Positions 44,480 through 53,242 of a DNA stretch of 64,000 nt are shown in pieces. The translations under genes and the position numbers were made by a program. The DNA is from Dyadobacter pollutisoli. Lineage in GTDB: Bacteria; Bacteroidota; Bacteroidia; Cytophagales; Spirosomataceae. The notes below the pieces were generated by a model. It saw only the letters and a list, made by a program, of their open reading frames with translations. It searched no databases and had not been told where the DNA came from. The stretch is taken from assembly GCF_026625565.1 (NCBI RefSeq), contig NZ_CP112998.1, positions 6,484,501 through 6,548,500 of the forward strand, written 5' to 3'. Each line of letters opens with the position of its first letter. The stretch's first letter is position 1.

Positions 44480-45949
44480 ATGAAAATGAAATTTCAATTT
44501 CACATTCTGGCGGGCTTATTAGCCGTGGGAATGTTGTCGGGATGTTCCAAAAATCCAGTAACTGGCAAGAAGGAAATTATCTTTATGTCCAAGGAAAAAG
44601 AGATTGCCCTGGGTGCCGAATCACATCCCTCTATTGTGGCTACAATGGGGATTTATGATGATAAAAACCTCCAAGCCTTCATTAATGAGAAGGGAAAAGC
44701 GATGGCAAATATTTCGCACAGGCCGGATCTGCCTTATCAATTCTTCATTGTAGATTCTCCGGTTGTGAATGCTTTTGCTGTGCCCGGCGGTTACGTATAC
44801 TTCACCAGGGGTATTATGGCGCACTTCAATAATGAGGCGGAATTCGCGGGTGTGTTGGGCCATGAAATCGGCCACATTACGGCGCGGCATTCAGCACGGC
44901 AGCAAACTTCGCAGATCTTTGGACAGGTAGGCTTATTAGCCGGAATGGTGCTTTCCGAAACTGTGAGAGGTCTTGCCGATCAGACGCAGCAGGCTTTGGG
45001 GTTATTATTATTGAGTTATAGCCGGGAGCACGAAACAGAATCCGATAAAATCGGTGTGGAGTATTCCAGTAAAATAGGCTACGATGCACACCAAATGGCG
45101 GATTTCTTTGGAACACTAAAAAAGATAAGTGAAAAAAGCGGGCAAACCATTCCTACGTTCCAATCCACGCACCCGGACCCGGGCGACAGGCAAAATAAAG
45201 TGGAGAAACTAGCCACGCAATACCAGACTGAGCATCCCGCCAAATACAATGTGAACCGGGATGTGTACATGCGCAAAATTGATGGTATTATATATGGTAC
45301 CGACCCCAAACAAGGATTTGTTGAAAACGGAGTGTTTTACCACCCTGAATTGAAATTCCAGTTGCCGGTTCCAAGCGGCTGGCAATATGAAAACTCGCCT
45401 GCACAATTCCAGATGGCTGCGAAGGATGGTAAATCAATGATGCTTTTCACGCTGGCACCGGGCAAAAGCCTTGATGAAGCTGCACAGACGGTCATTAAAA
45501 ATTACAGCTTGCAGGTTTCTGAAAACAACAAGACTACTATCAACGGGAATCCGGCGATTGCGATGATATCGACGCAGGTTGCGCAGTCACAGACTGGCCA
45601 GCAAGCAGCAGCGACTGCAAATTCAATACAAGTAGCAACATGGCTGATCCAGTACGGAGGTAATATTTATGCGATTCATGGGGTAGCTCAGGCGGCTAAT
45701 TTTGGAGGAAATGTAGGTCAGTTCAAATCGGTGGCGCAAGGCTTCAAGTCAGTAAACGATCCCAATATTATCAATCGTCAGCCGGAGCGTATCCGCATCA
45801 AATCGGTACAGCGCGATGGTTCATTAAAAGACGCATTGAAAGACAATAACCAGCCGGATAGCAAACTGGACGAACTGGCGATAATCAATGGAATGGCACT
45901 TTCGGACAAAGTGACGAAAGGCATGCTGATCAAGACACTAGGAAAATAG
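44480..45949 (+). CDS. M48-family metalloprotease lipoprotein
   Basis: The 489-residue protein has a lipoprotein signal (LLAVGMLSGC, lipobox LSGC) and the zinc motif H128-E-I-G-H132 followed by ITARHSARQQ, with the third ligand region SREHETESDKIG. This is the BepA/LoiP-like periplasmic class, which degrades or chaperones outer membrane proteins. After the peptidase domain, about 270 residues include a region with IAMISTQVAQSQTGQQAA and a Gln-rich stretch. It stands alone and is followed by a long palindrome and a terminator. Confidence 0.92.
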   Translation: MKMKFQFHILAGLLAVGMLSGCSKNPVTGKKEIIFMSKEKEIALGAESHPSIVATMGIYDDKNLQAFINEKGKAMANISHRPDLPYQFFIVDSPVVNAFAVPGGYVYFTRGIMAHFNNEAEFAGVLGHEIGHITARHSARQQTSQIFGQVGLLAGMVLSETVRGLADQTQQALGLLLLSYSREHETESDKIGVEYSSKIGYDAHQMADFFGTLKKISEKSGQTIPTFQSTHPDPGDRQNKVEKLATQYQTEHPAKYNVNRDVYMRKIDGIIYGTDPKQGFVENGVFYHPELKFQLPVPSGWQYENSPAQFQMAAKDGKSMMLFTLAPGKSLDEAAQTVIKNYSLQVSENNKTTINGNPAIAMISTQVAQSQTGQQAAATANSIQVATWLIQYGGNIYAIHGVAQAANFGGNVGQFKSVAQGFKSVNDPNIINRQPERIRIKSVQRDGSLKDALKDNNQPDSKLDELAIINGMALSDKVTKGMLIKTLGK

Positions 45950-45962
45950 CATAGTCCCCATT

Positions 45963-46012
45963 CCTGACGACTACTAACCCAGGGTTTAAACCCTGGGTTA
46001 GTAGTCGTCAGG
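45963..46012. repeat. Perfect 50-bp palindrome
   Basis: Positions 45963-45987 are the exact reverse complement of 45988-46012, with no loop (centre GGGTTTAAACCC). It contains the word AACCCAGGGTT. It lies 13 bp after the M48 gene stop. As RNA it would form a 25-bp hairpin-like duplex; as DNA, a cruciform. Confidence 0.95.
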
Positions 46013-46022
46013 CGCAGCCACC

Positions 46023-46048
46023 GAGCCCCGCTTTGCGGGGCTCTTTTT
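46023..46048 (+). terminator. Terminator after the palindrome
   Basis: The stem GAGCCCCGC (46023-46031) with GCGGGGCTC (46035-46043) and a TTT loop is followed by five T residues. This is a strong intrinsic terminator for the M48 gene. Confidence 0.92.
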
Positions 46049-46104
46049 GTATCCAAACCGCTCATCCTGAACTTTCAACCATTCAAAAACTTTTTTCATA
46101 AATA

Positions 46105-46136
46105 TTTGGTTGATATGTCAACACAATTTACCTTTG
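46105..46136 (+). promoter_or_regulatory. marR promoter with MarR operator between -33 and -7
   Basis: TTTG at 46105-46108 and TACCTTTG at 46129-46136 (spacing 20) fit the Bacteroidota -33/-7 pair. Between them lies the dyad GTTGA-TATG-TCAAC (46109-46122), so bound repressor would block the promoter. The -7 box ends only 7 bp before the ATG at 46144, so the transcript may be leaderless or nearly so. Confidence 0.7.
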
Positions 46137-46143
46137 TAACGTT

Positions 46144-46611
46144 ATGAACACGACAATGAATAAATTTACCAATCTGAAAGAAGATCTGAAGAACTCACTT
46201 CAGTTTAAGCTGGGAGTTGTTACGAAGATGGTTTTTAAAAAAGTGAATGCGCAGTTGGTTCAGGAAGGTATTCCGGTACTGGCCGAGCAACTGCCAATCC
46301 TGATGGTTGTATATTTCCAGGAAAAGGCCATGACCCAGCAGGACATCGCAAACCTACTTCAAAAGGATAAAGCCGGTATACAGAGGTCAGTGCAAACATT
46401 GCATAAGGACGGATTTTTGAAAATTGAAAGCGATATTGAGGATAAAAGAAAGAATATGGTGTCGCTCACATCCAGCGGTAAGTTTGTATGCGAAAGGATA
46501 CAGGCCCTGGTAATCGCATTCAACAATCAAGTAATGGAGCATTTCTCGGAAGAAGAGCGCAAGCAGTTTCTGGGCTTTCTGGACAGAGTTGTGTCGGTCA
46601 TTGAAAAATAA
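46144..46611 (+). CDS. MarR-family transcriptional regulator of the efflux locus
   Basis: The 155-residue protein has the winged-helix MarR core: YFQEKAMTQQDIANLLQKDK, GIQRSVQTLHKDGFLKIESD, and the wing DIEDKRKNMVSLTSSGKFV. It precedes a TolC-adaptor-RND set by 73 bp. A dyad operator (GTTGATATGTCAAC) lies in its own promoter and matching half-sites (GTTGACATATC, GATATATCAAC) lie before tolC, which points to autoregulation and repression of the pump, lifted by a ligand. ATG at 46156 is a possible alternative start. Confidence 0.92.
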   Translation: MNTTMNKFTNLKEDLKNSLQFKLGVVTKMVFKKVNAQLVQEGIPVLAEQLPILMVVYFQEKAMTQQDIANLLQKDKAGIQRSVQTLHKDGFLKIESDIEDKRKNMVSLTSSGKFVCERIQALVIAFNNQVMEHFSEEERKQFLGFLDRVVSVIEK

Positions 46612-46623
46612 AAAAATTAGATC

Positions 46624-46660
46624 AATAGTTGACATATCACCAGTAGATATATCAACTATT
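46624..46660 (+). promoter_or_regulatory. MarR operator upstream of the efflux genes
   Basis: The arms AATAGTTGA (46624-46632) and TCAACTATT (46652-46660) are a perfect 9-bp inverted repeat, 25 bp before the tolC start codon. The inner half-sites GTTGACATATC and GATATATCAAC both match the marR-promoter dyad GTTGATATGTCAAC. The shared motif is seen directly; binding by MarR is inference. Confidence 0.72.
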
Positions 46661-46684
46661 TAAAAGATTAGCCACAATAATTAA

Positions 46685-48031
46685 ATGAAAAATCCAATGA
46701 ATTTGAAACAGATATGGGCCCTTTTCGCTCTGGTCCTGATCGCGGGGGCTGCTTCGGCGCAGACGACCAAGCTTAGCTTGAAGGACTGCATTGCCTACGG
46801 GATCAAAAACAATAGCAATGTTAAAATTGCCCAGTATAAAGAAGGTGTCGCCGATCAGCAATCGAGGGAAGCGCTTTCTTACTATTTACCTCAGGTAACA
46901 GGCAACGGTGCGCTTGATGATAACCTTAAACTGCAATCGACGGTACTTCCGGGGGCGTTGTTTGGTGGGGAAGACAGACGGGTCGCGTTAGGAACAAAGT
47001 ACACAACCAACGTTTCGGCCCAGGTGGATCAGGTGATTTTTGATCAGGCGCTGTTGGCGGGTATCAAGGCCAATAAGCCAAACATTACCAATGCAGAATT
47101 GAACTCGAGGAAAATAAAAGAAACGATCATTTATAATGTAACAGATGCCTACTATCAGGTATTTGTCACAAGCCAACAGATTGATCTTCTGAAAGATAAC
47201 TTGGATAAAACTTCCAAAATTCTCGGCACGCTGCAATTGCAACTGGACAATGGAGTGATCAAGAAAGTGGATTACGACCGGACAAAGGTGAGTTTGAACA
47301 ACATCAAATCGCAATTGACATTGGCTGAAAGTAACCTGATACTTGCAAACAACCAGCTGAAATTTCAGATGGGTATGCCACTTTCGGAACAATTGGAACT
47401 GACAGACAACCCCTTAAACAAGCCTTTCAAATTGATCGAGCCAGGGAAATTCGAAGCGTCAAACCTGACTGATTTCCGGATCCAGAATGTGAATATGCAA
47501 TTGCAACAAATCGAAAAGGAACGCATTAAAGCTGGCTATCTTCCAAAAGTCTCAGTATATGGTCGTTACGGTATGCAGGCGCTTGGCAACCATCTCGGTG
47601 ACTCGTGGGGAAACTGGTTCAGCTATGGAGCGGTTGGGTTGAAACTGACCATTCCGATTTTCGATAGTTTCAGAAGAGATGCGCAGTACAAGCAGGCGGA
47701 TTTGAACCTGATGACGCAGCAGGAACAATTGAAACTGAACACATTGAACTACGAATTGCAGAACAGTAACGCCACTACGCAGCTTCAAAAAGCGAAACTT
47801 AACCTGGCGAGCGACGAAAGCAATGTCACTTTGGCCAAAGAGGTTTACGACGTGACCACACTTCAATACAGAGAAGGAACGGTACCATTATCCGACCTGC
47901 TCAATGCCGAAACTTCCTATAAAGAAGCACAAACCAACTATATCAATTCAATGCTAAGCTATTACCAGGCTCAACTGGGCATCGAACAGTCATTGGGTAC
48001 ACTTAATGATTTTTATACAGCTCTACCTTGA
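46685..48031 (+). CDS. TolC-family outer membrane efflux protein
   Basis: The 448-residue protein has a signal peptide (cut near GAASAQ, residue 26) and the two OEP repeats of long helices and short strands typical of TolC: LKDCIAYGIKNNSNVKIAQY at the start, LPQVTGNGALDDNL, and LLNAETSYKEAQTNYINSML near the C-terminus. It forms the outer membrane channel of the tripartite pump whose adaptor and RND genes follow. Confidence 0.94.
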   Translation: MKNPMNLKQIWALFALVLIAGAASAQTTKLSLKDCIAYGIKNNSNVKIAQYKEGVADQQSREALSYYLPQVTGNGALDDNLKLQSTVLPGALFGGEDRRVALGTKYTTNVSAQVDQVIFDQALLAGIKANKPNITNAELNSRKIKETIIYNVTDAYYQVFVTSQQIDLLKDNLDKTSKILGTLQLQLDNGVIKKVDYDRTKVSLNNIKSQLTLAESNLILANNQLKFQMGMPLSEQLELTDNPLNKPFKLIEPGKFEASNLTDFRIQNVNMQLQQIEKERIKAGYLPKVSVYGRYGMQALGNHLGDSWGNWFSYGAVGLKLTIPIFDSFRRDAQYKQADLNLMTQQEQLKLNTLNYELQNSNATTQLQKAKLNLASDESNVTLAKEVYDVTTLQYREGTVPLSDLLNAETSYKEAQTNYINSMLSYYQAQLGIEQSLGTLNDFYTALP

Positions 48032-48032
48032 T

Positions 48033-48153
48033 CGTCATTGGGTCATTAATAGTCATTGAGTCATTAATTGTCAATTAAAAACATTCATCGCACCGGCGAC
48101 CCCGGTCATTCACTCATTCAGTCATTCACTAATTAAGTCATTAGTCATTAGTT
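48033..48153 (+). repeat. GTCATT-word repeats between tolC and the adaptor gene
   Basis: The 122-bp gap is nearly filled by copies of GTCATT in two blocks. The first (48033-48077) has GTCATT at 8- and 10-bp spacing. The second (48104-48153) reads GTCATTCA, CTCATTCA, GTCATTCA, CTAATTAA, then GTCATTA twice. The 7- and 8-bp periods and degenerate copies resemble the other heptamer arrays. It lies inside an operon, directly before the adaptor start codon. Confidence 0.7.
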
Positions 48154-49206
48154 ATGAAAAGGAAACTCATCATTATAAGCTCCATAGCTGTCATTGGCCT
48201 CCTCATCGGCTTCCGTCTGGTTGCCAACAAGTCCAAGATGGACGCAAAGAAGGTAATGCCTGATAATAAGAACGTTACGATTCCCGTGACGGCTGTATCG
48301 GTGATCGAAGGCAGCACAGATCAGCAATTGATCCGCACAGGAAGTCTGATTCCGTTTAAACAGGCGGAAATTATGGCTACTTCGGCTGGTAAAGTACTAG
48401 CTGTTAAATACGAGCTTGGTACTTACGTTTCTCAGGGCTCGGCACTTGTTAAGGTTGATAGCAAATTGAAAGAGCTTTCTCTGCAAGCTACTGAATTGAA
48501 TATCAATAAATTGAAAAAAGACACGGATCGTTATAACAAACTTTTGGCGGGAAATGCTGCGACGGAAGTTCAGGTGAACGATACCAAATACAATTACGAA
48601 AATGCATTGAACCAGGCTGAACAGATTAAGCAGCAGATCAGTGATGCTTCAATTGCAGCGCCGATCAGCGGCCGGGTTATCAAGAAAAACATTGAGCCGG
48701 GCGAGTTTGTGAATGTAGGTACTTCGCTGGGGACGATCCTGGATGTTTCACGTCTGAAAGTACAGGTAATGATCTCTGAGAATGATGTTTACAAATTGAA
48801 AGAAGGCCAGCACGTGAAAGTAGGGTCCAGCATTTTTCCTGATAAAAAAATCGACGGACTGATCTCCTACATTGCTCCTCAGGGTGACGAATCGCACAAT
48901 TATCCGGTGGAAATTGTGATCAAAAACTCAAACCAATTGCGCGCTGGGACATTCGTAAGTGTTGAATTTAGCCAGAAAAGCAGCCAGCAGGCATTGTTGA
49001 TCCCAAGAAGTGCATTGGTAGAAAGTGTACGTAATCCTTACGTCTACACCGTTGAAAATGGCAAGGCGAAACAACGCAAAATCGAAGTGGGCCGCGAGTT
49101 AGGCGACAATATCGAAGTTTTGGCAGGATTGAAAGCGGGTGAAACTGTGATCACGACTGGCCAGATCAATGTGAGTGAAGGCGCGGCAGTGAATGTTACA
49201 AAATAG
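48154..49206 (+). CDS. RND efflux periplasmic adaptor (membrane fusion protein)
   Basis: The 350-residue HlyD/AcrA-type protein has an N-terminal membrane anchor (KLIIISSIAVIGLLIGF), a barrel-sandwich (lipoyl-like) domain split around a short alpha-hairpin (EIMATSAGKVLAVKYELGTY; then SIAAPISGRVIKKNIEPGEF), a beta-barrel and a membrane-proximal domain ending in GLKAGETVITTGQINVSEG. It links the RND pump to TolC across the periplasm. It is 24 bp before the RND gene. Confidence 0.94.
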   Translation: MKRKLIIISSIAVIGLLIGFRLVANKSKMDAKKVMPDNKNVTIPVTAVSVIEGSTDQQLIRTGSLIPFKQAEIMATSAGKVLAVKYELGTYVSQGSALVKVDSKLKELSLQATELNINKLKKDTDRYNKLLAGNAATEVQVNDTKYNYENALNQAEQIKQQISDASIAAPISGRVIKKNIEPGEFVNVGTSLGTILDVSRLKVQVMISENDVYKLKEGQHVKVGSSIFPDKKIDGLISYIAPQGDESHNYPVEIVIKNSNQLRAGTFVSVEFSQKSSQQALLIPRSALVESVRNPYVYTVENGKAKQRKIEVGRELGDNIEVLAGLKAGETVITTGQINVSEGAAVNVTK

Positions 49207-49230
49207 TATCCATCAGCAAATCAGAATGTT

Positions 49231-52200
49231 ATGTCAATCACCGAAGTAGCAGTAAAAAGACCGCTCTTCATCATAGTAGTATTCACGGTGTTGATACTAT
49301 TTGGTGTGATCAGCTATAAGCAATTGTCCTACAACTTATTACCAAAGTTTGAGGCCAATGTAGTGAGTGTAATGACGACTTACCGTGGCGCGGCTGCGGA
49401 CGAAGTCGAAACCAATGTGACCAAACATATTGAAGACGCCGTTTCGGCGATCGAAGGTTTGGACCAGATCAATTCAACTTCTCAGGAAGGTGTTTCGTCT
49501 GTTATTATTCAATTAAAACAAGGCGTCAGCGTCGATTTGGCGCAGCAGGAAGCGCAACGTAAAGTAGAGCAGGTGATTTCATTACTGCCCGACGATGCCG
49601 ACCGTCCTGTAATCAACAAGTTCTCAACCGACGAAATACCGGTTTTGAGAATGGGTGTTACGGCAAATTTGTCGCCGTCGCAACTTTACGATCTGATCGA
49701 CGACAAGCTGAAACCACAGCTTTCGAATGTTACGGGCGTGGGCCAGGTGACGATTATCGGTGGTACCGAGCGTCAGATCCAGGTAAATATCAGCCAGGAC
49801 AAACTGAAAGCATATCGCTTGTCGATTGCGCAAGTTTCAATGGCGATCAACAATGCAAATACTTCGTACCCAGCCGGTCAGGTGAAAACGCAGGAAGACC
49901 AACTTTCGATCCGTTTCGATGCGAAACTGACGACTGTCGAAAATCTTAGAAATGTGATCGTAGGTCGTAACAGTACTGGCGGGCAGATATTTTTGAAAGA
50001 CATTGCCGAAGTATATGACGGCACGGCCGATGCTACTGCGGTGAACCACATTAATGGTCGCCCGTCTGTGGCTTTGCAGATTCAGAAACAGTCCGATGCC
50101 AATGCAGTAGATGTGAGTAAACTGACCCGCGAACGTCTGACGACTTTGGAAAAACAATATGCTTCGTCTGGCTTGAAATTCAATATTGCATCCGACCAAT
50201 CCATTTACACATTGGCTTCTGCGGACGCTGTGGTGTTTGACTTAGGACTTGCGGTTTTGATCGTATCAGTAGTAATGTTACTATTCCTGCACAGTGTTCG
50301 CAGCTCGATGTTTATCCTCGTAGCGTTGCCTTCTTCTATGATCCCGACTTTCATTTTGATGAGCCTACTGGGTTTCTCACTCAATTTGATGACGTTAATG
50401 GCGCTTTCGCTGGTGGTAGGTATCCTGGTCGATGACTCGATTGTGGTTTTGGAAAACATCAACCGCCACATGGAAATGGGCAAAAGCAGATGGAAAGCAG
50501 CGTTGGACGGACGTGCGGAAATCGGTTTTACGGCCCTCGCGATCACATTGGTGGACGTCGTGGTGTTCGTACCACTTGCATTAACACAAGGCTTGATCGG
50601 TAATATTCTGAGAGAATTCTCTCTTGTGGTGGTGTTCTCGACATTGATGAGTTTATTCGTTTCATTCACGCTCACCCCGCTTTTGGCTTCGCGTTTTGGT
50701 AAAATTGAAATTTTGGACAAAAACACCCTTTGGGGCAAACTGAACATTGGTTTTGAAAACTTTTTGGATAAAATCAAAGACGAATACGGCAGAATGCTGA
50801 CTTGGGTTTTGGGTCATAAAAGATATGTTTTCATTCTTTCTCTTGGATTAATTGTGGGCTCAATAGCCTTGGTACCGGGAGGTTTTATCGGAGCAGCATT
50901 TATGCAGCAAAGTGACCGTGGAGAATTGAATGTATCCATTGAATTGGCTCCAACCGCGTCTATTTACCAGACGAATCAGGTAGCGCAACGTGTTGAGAAA
51001 TTGCTTTTGGGCAGAAAAGAAGTTACCAAAGTATTTACGAATGTCGGTTACAGCAGTACAGGTTTAGGAACTACGTCCAACAGTAATATTGCCGATTTGA
51101 CGGTTCAATTGGTTGATAAAAAGGACCGTACCATGTCGTCAGAGGATTTTGGTACTCAAATTCAGAAGGAGATCCTGCAAATACCTGGCGTAAAAGTGAC
51201 GGTTGCTCCAACTTCCATTACCGGTAATGCCAACCAGGCGCCGATCCAGGTGGCTGTAAAAGGTACCGACATGGCCGTGATCCGTAAAACAGCAGCGCAG
51301 GTGAAACAAATTGTAGCTTCTGTGCCAGGAGCCGCCAACGTGGATTACTCGGTAGACGATCCAAAACCGGAGGTTGGCGTAACGCTCGATCGTGAGAAAA
51401 TGTCACAATTGGGTATCAATGCTGCCGAAGTAGGGGCTGCATTGCAAACCGCATTCCGTGGTGACGACCGTTCGAAATTCAAGGAAAATGGTAAGGAGTA
51501 TGACATTATGGTCACTTTGGACCAGTTTAACCGTTCCAAAGCTGATGATATCCGCCACCTGAGCTTTGTAAATAGTGCAGGGCAAGCATTCGAATTATCG
51601 CAGTTCGCGACGATCAAAGAAGGAATGGGAGAGAGCGTCTTGCAACGTATCGACCGTTTGTCTTCGATCACCATTAACTCACAGGTAGTAGGTCGTCCAT
51701 CCGGTTCCATCGGTGCCGACATTCAGGCCAAAATGGCCAATGTGAAACTTCCTGAGGGAGTTTTCATCGAATACCGTGGTGACCTGAAAAACCAGGCCGA
51801 CGCGTTCGGAAGCCTTGGATTGGCGCTGGTACTCGGTATTGTGCTCATTTATCTGATCATGGTCGCGCTTTACGAAAGTACGATTTACCCATTCGTAGTA
51901 TTGTTCTCGATCCCGGTTGCATTAGTCGGCGCATTGACAGCATTGGCTTTGACGATGGAAAGTTTAACGATCTTCTCAATCGTAGGTATGATCATGCTCC
52001 TCGGTCTGGTAGCCAAAAACGCGATCCTGATCGTCGATTTCACGAACCAATTGAAGGAAGAAGGCCACGCATTGAAAGATGCATTGATCGAAGCCGGCAA
52101 AGAACGTCTTCGCCCGATCCTGATGACCACCATCGCCATGATCGCTGGTATGCTCCCAATCGCACTAGCCTCAGGCGACGGCGCGGAAGTGAAAAACGGT

Positions 52201-52359
52201 ATGGCCTGGGTAATCATCGGTGGTCTGACAAGCTCATTGCTGCTGACAGTGTTCCTGGTTCCTAGTGTTTATTATGTTGTGGATAGGGTGAAGGAACGGT
52301 TTGCAGGAAGGAAAGCGAAAAAGCAGCAAAAGAAAGAAGAGCTGGTTTTGGAACCGTAA
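49231..52359 (+). CDS. RND multidrug efflux pump (HAE1/AcrB-like)
   Basis: The 1042-residue pump has twelve predicted membrane helices, the two large periplasmic loops (about residues 35-335 and 560-870) and the proton-relay pair in helix 4 (VVGILVDDSIVVLENINRH). The C-terminal half keeps GMIMLLGLVAKNAILIVDFT. It exports drugs, detergents or lipids by proton antiport. Substrate is not readable from sequence. The short basic tail (RKAKKQQKKEELVLEP) is cytoplasmic. A terminator follows at 52459. Confidence 0.96.
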   Translation: MSITEVAVKRPLFIIVVFTVLILFGVISYKQLSYNLLPKFEANVVSVMTTYRGAAADEVETNVTKHIEDAVSAIEGLDQINSTSQEGVSSVIIQLKQGVSVDLAQQEAQRKVEQVISLLPDDADRPVINKFSTDEIPVLRMGVTANLSPSQLYDLIDDKLKPQLSNVTGVGQVTIIGGTERQIQVNISQDKLKAYRLSIAQVSMAINNANTSYPAGQVKTQEDQLSIRFDAKLTTVENLRNVIVGRNSTGGQIFLKDIAEVYDGTADATAVNHINGRPSVALQIQKQSDANAVDVSKLTRERLTTLEKQYASSGLKFNIASDQSIYTLASADAVVFDLGLAVLIVSVVMLLFLHSVRSSMFILVALPSSMIPTFILMSLLGFSLNLMTLMALSLVVGILVDDSIVVLENINRHMEMGKSRWKAALDGRAEIGFTALAITLVDVVVFVPLALTQGLIGNILREFSLVVVFSTLMSLFVSFTLTPLLASRFGKIEILDKNTLWGKLNIGFENFLDKIKDEYGRMLTWVLGHKRYVFILSLGLIVGSIALVPGGFIGAAFMQQSDRGELNVSIELAPTASIYQTNQVAQRVEKLLLGRKEVTKVFTNVGYSSTGLGTTSNSNIADLTVQLVDKKDRTMSSEDFGTQIQKEILQIPGVKVTVAPTSITGNANQAPIQVAVKGTDMAVIRKTAAQVKQIVASVPGAANVDYSVDDPKPEVGVTLDREKMSQLGINAAEVGAALQTAFRGDDRSKFKENGKEYDIMVTLDQFNRSKADDIRHLSFVNSAGQAFELSQFATIKEGMGESVLQRIDRLSSITINSQVVGRPSGSIGADIQAKMANVKLPEGVFIEYRGDLKNQADAFGSLGLALVLGIVLIYLIMVALYESTIYPFVVLFSIPVALVGALTALALTMESLTIFSIVGMIMLLGLVAKNAILIVDFTNQLKEEGHALKDALIEAGKERLRPILMTTIAMIAGMLPIALASGDGAEVKNGMAWVIIGGLTSSLLLTVFLVPSVYYVVDRVKERFAGRKAKKQQKKEELVLEP

Positions 52360-52398
52360 ACCACCAAACCAACCTATCCCCCTGAGTCACCCAACGTT

Positions 52399-52428
52399 GT
52401 CCCCCTGAGCGGAGCCGAAGGGAGGACA
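52399..52428. repeat. Hairpin-forming CCCTGAGCGGAGCCGAAGGG-type repeat
   Basis: The stretch has paired ends TGTCC/GGACA and CCCT/AGGG around GAGCGGAGCCGA. Closely similar CCCTGAGCGnAGnCGAAGGG words are familiar as dispersed intergenic repeats in many bacterial genomes. It follows the RND gene stop. Function unknown. Confidence 0.5.
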
Positions 52429-52458
52429 GGCTAGATATTCGTTAAACTCTTCTATCAA

Positions 52459-52485
52459 GCAAAATCCCCAAAAAGGGGATTTTGC
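52459..52485. terminator. Terminator after the RND pump gene
   Basis: The 11-bp stem GCAAAATCCCC (52459-52469) with GGGGATTTTGC (52475-52485) has an A5 loop and is followed by TTTT. It serves the RND transcript and perhaps also the convergent GIY-YIG gene. Confidence 0.85.
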
Positions 52486-52497
52486 TTTTATGTGCAA

Positions 52498-52821
52498 CTA
52501 CTTTTCCTCTGCTTTCTTATTTTTCGAATGCGTCTCATTTTGACATTCTGCCAGAGTGCTCAATTCATCCCAACACTCGTTTGCAATAGCTTCTTTTTTC
52601 TTCCTGCTCCATTTTTTAACCTGCTTTTCAAAAGCAATTGCATCATTGATATATTTAAAGCTCCGATAAAATATCAATTGAAGTGGCCGTCGGCTGTGAG
52701 TGTAGGCGGTGGGATGTATTCCTGAGGTATGCTCTGTAAATCTTCTTTCCAGATTATTTGTAACGCCCGTATAATAACTGTCGTCGGAGCATTTTAAAAT
52801 GTAGACATAGTAAATCCTCAT
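52498..52821 (-). CDS. GIY-YIG domain protein
   Basis: The 107-residue protein starts MRIYYVYILKCSDDSYYTGV, giving the YVYIL/YTG form of the GIY-YIG motif, followed by RRFTEHTSG and a conserved FEKQVKKWSRKKKEA. It is a single-domain member (UPF0213/UvrC-N-like), a predicted nuclease often found alone. The C-terminus is charged. It ends close to the RND terminator and stands alone. Confidence 0.9.
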   Translation of the reverse strand: MRIYYVYILKCSDDSYYTGVTNNLERRFTEHTSGIHPTAYTHSRRPLQLIFYRSFKYINDAIAFEKQVKKWSRKKKEAIANECWDELSTLAECQNETHSKNKKAEEK

Positions 52822-52968
52822 CTTGTCGCGTGTCTAGATTAAATCTTTGGACGCTGACTTTGATTAGAAGTAACAGATTTGAGAACTTTAATTTTAACAA
52901 TGCAAAAAAAAGTAGCCAGGCAACTATTTATACCACCTGACCACTCTTGACAATTCATGACATTATCC

Positions 52969-53211
52969 CTACGCCGCCTTCATCGCCGCCACATTCTGGC
53001 AGAAAAACACTAAATCCCGAAACGTGTAGAAGATTTCCAGCTTGCGTGGATTGTGACCGGCTTGTTGGTCATAGCTCTGAAAACCGCTGTAAATCTCCCA
53101 GAGATGCTCAGCCATTTCGGTGGGGGTGTTGAGTTCAAATAATTGTTGCACAAGTTGGCCGTAAGCCAGGGGCAACGAGTCCGGAGACTCGTCAGAGTGT
53201 GTTTTGTTCAT
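52969..53211 (-). CDS. Small hypothetical protein (80 residues)
   Basis: The 80-residue acidic, mainly helical protein (SLPLAYGQLVQQLFELNTPT, HNPRKLEIFYTFRDLVFFCQ) has no signal peptide or membrane helix. I do not recognise the family. Two features support it being real: its codons are in one clean frame, and a foldable RNA element lies 31 bp upstream on the same strand. It could also be an orphan accessory gene. Confidence 0.55.
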   Translation of the reverse strand: MNKTHSDESPDSLPLAYGQLVQQLFELNTPTEMAEHLWEIYSGFQSYDQQAGHNPRKLEIFYTFRDLVFFCQNVAAMKAA

Positions 53212-53242
53212 TTTGCTTGCATTATAGGATGGAAAATGAGGC

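Noticed and set aside
45963..46012. Terminal inverted repeats of an insertion sequence
   Set aside because: The two arms touch with no DNA between them and no transposase frame is close; it is a single palindrome.
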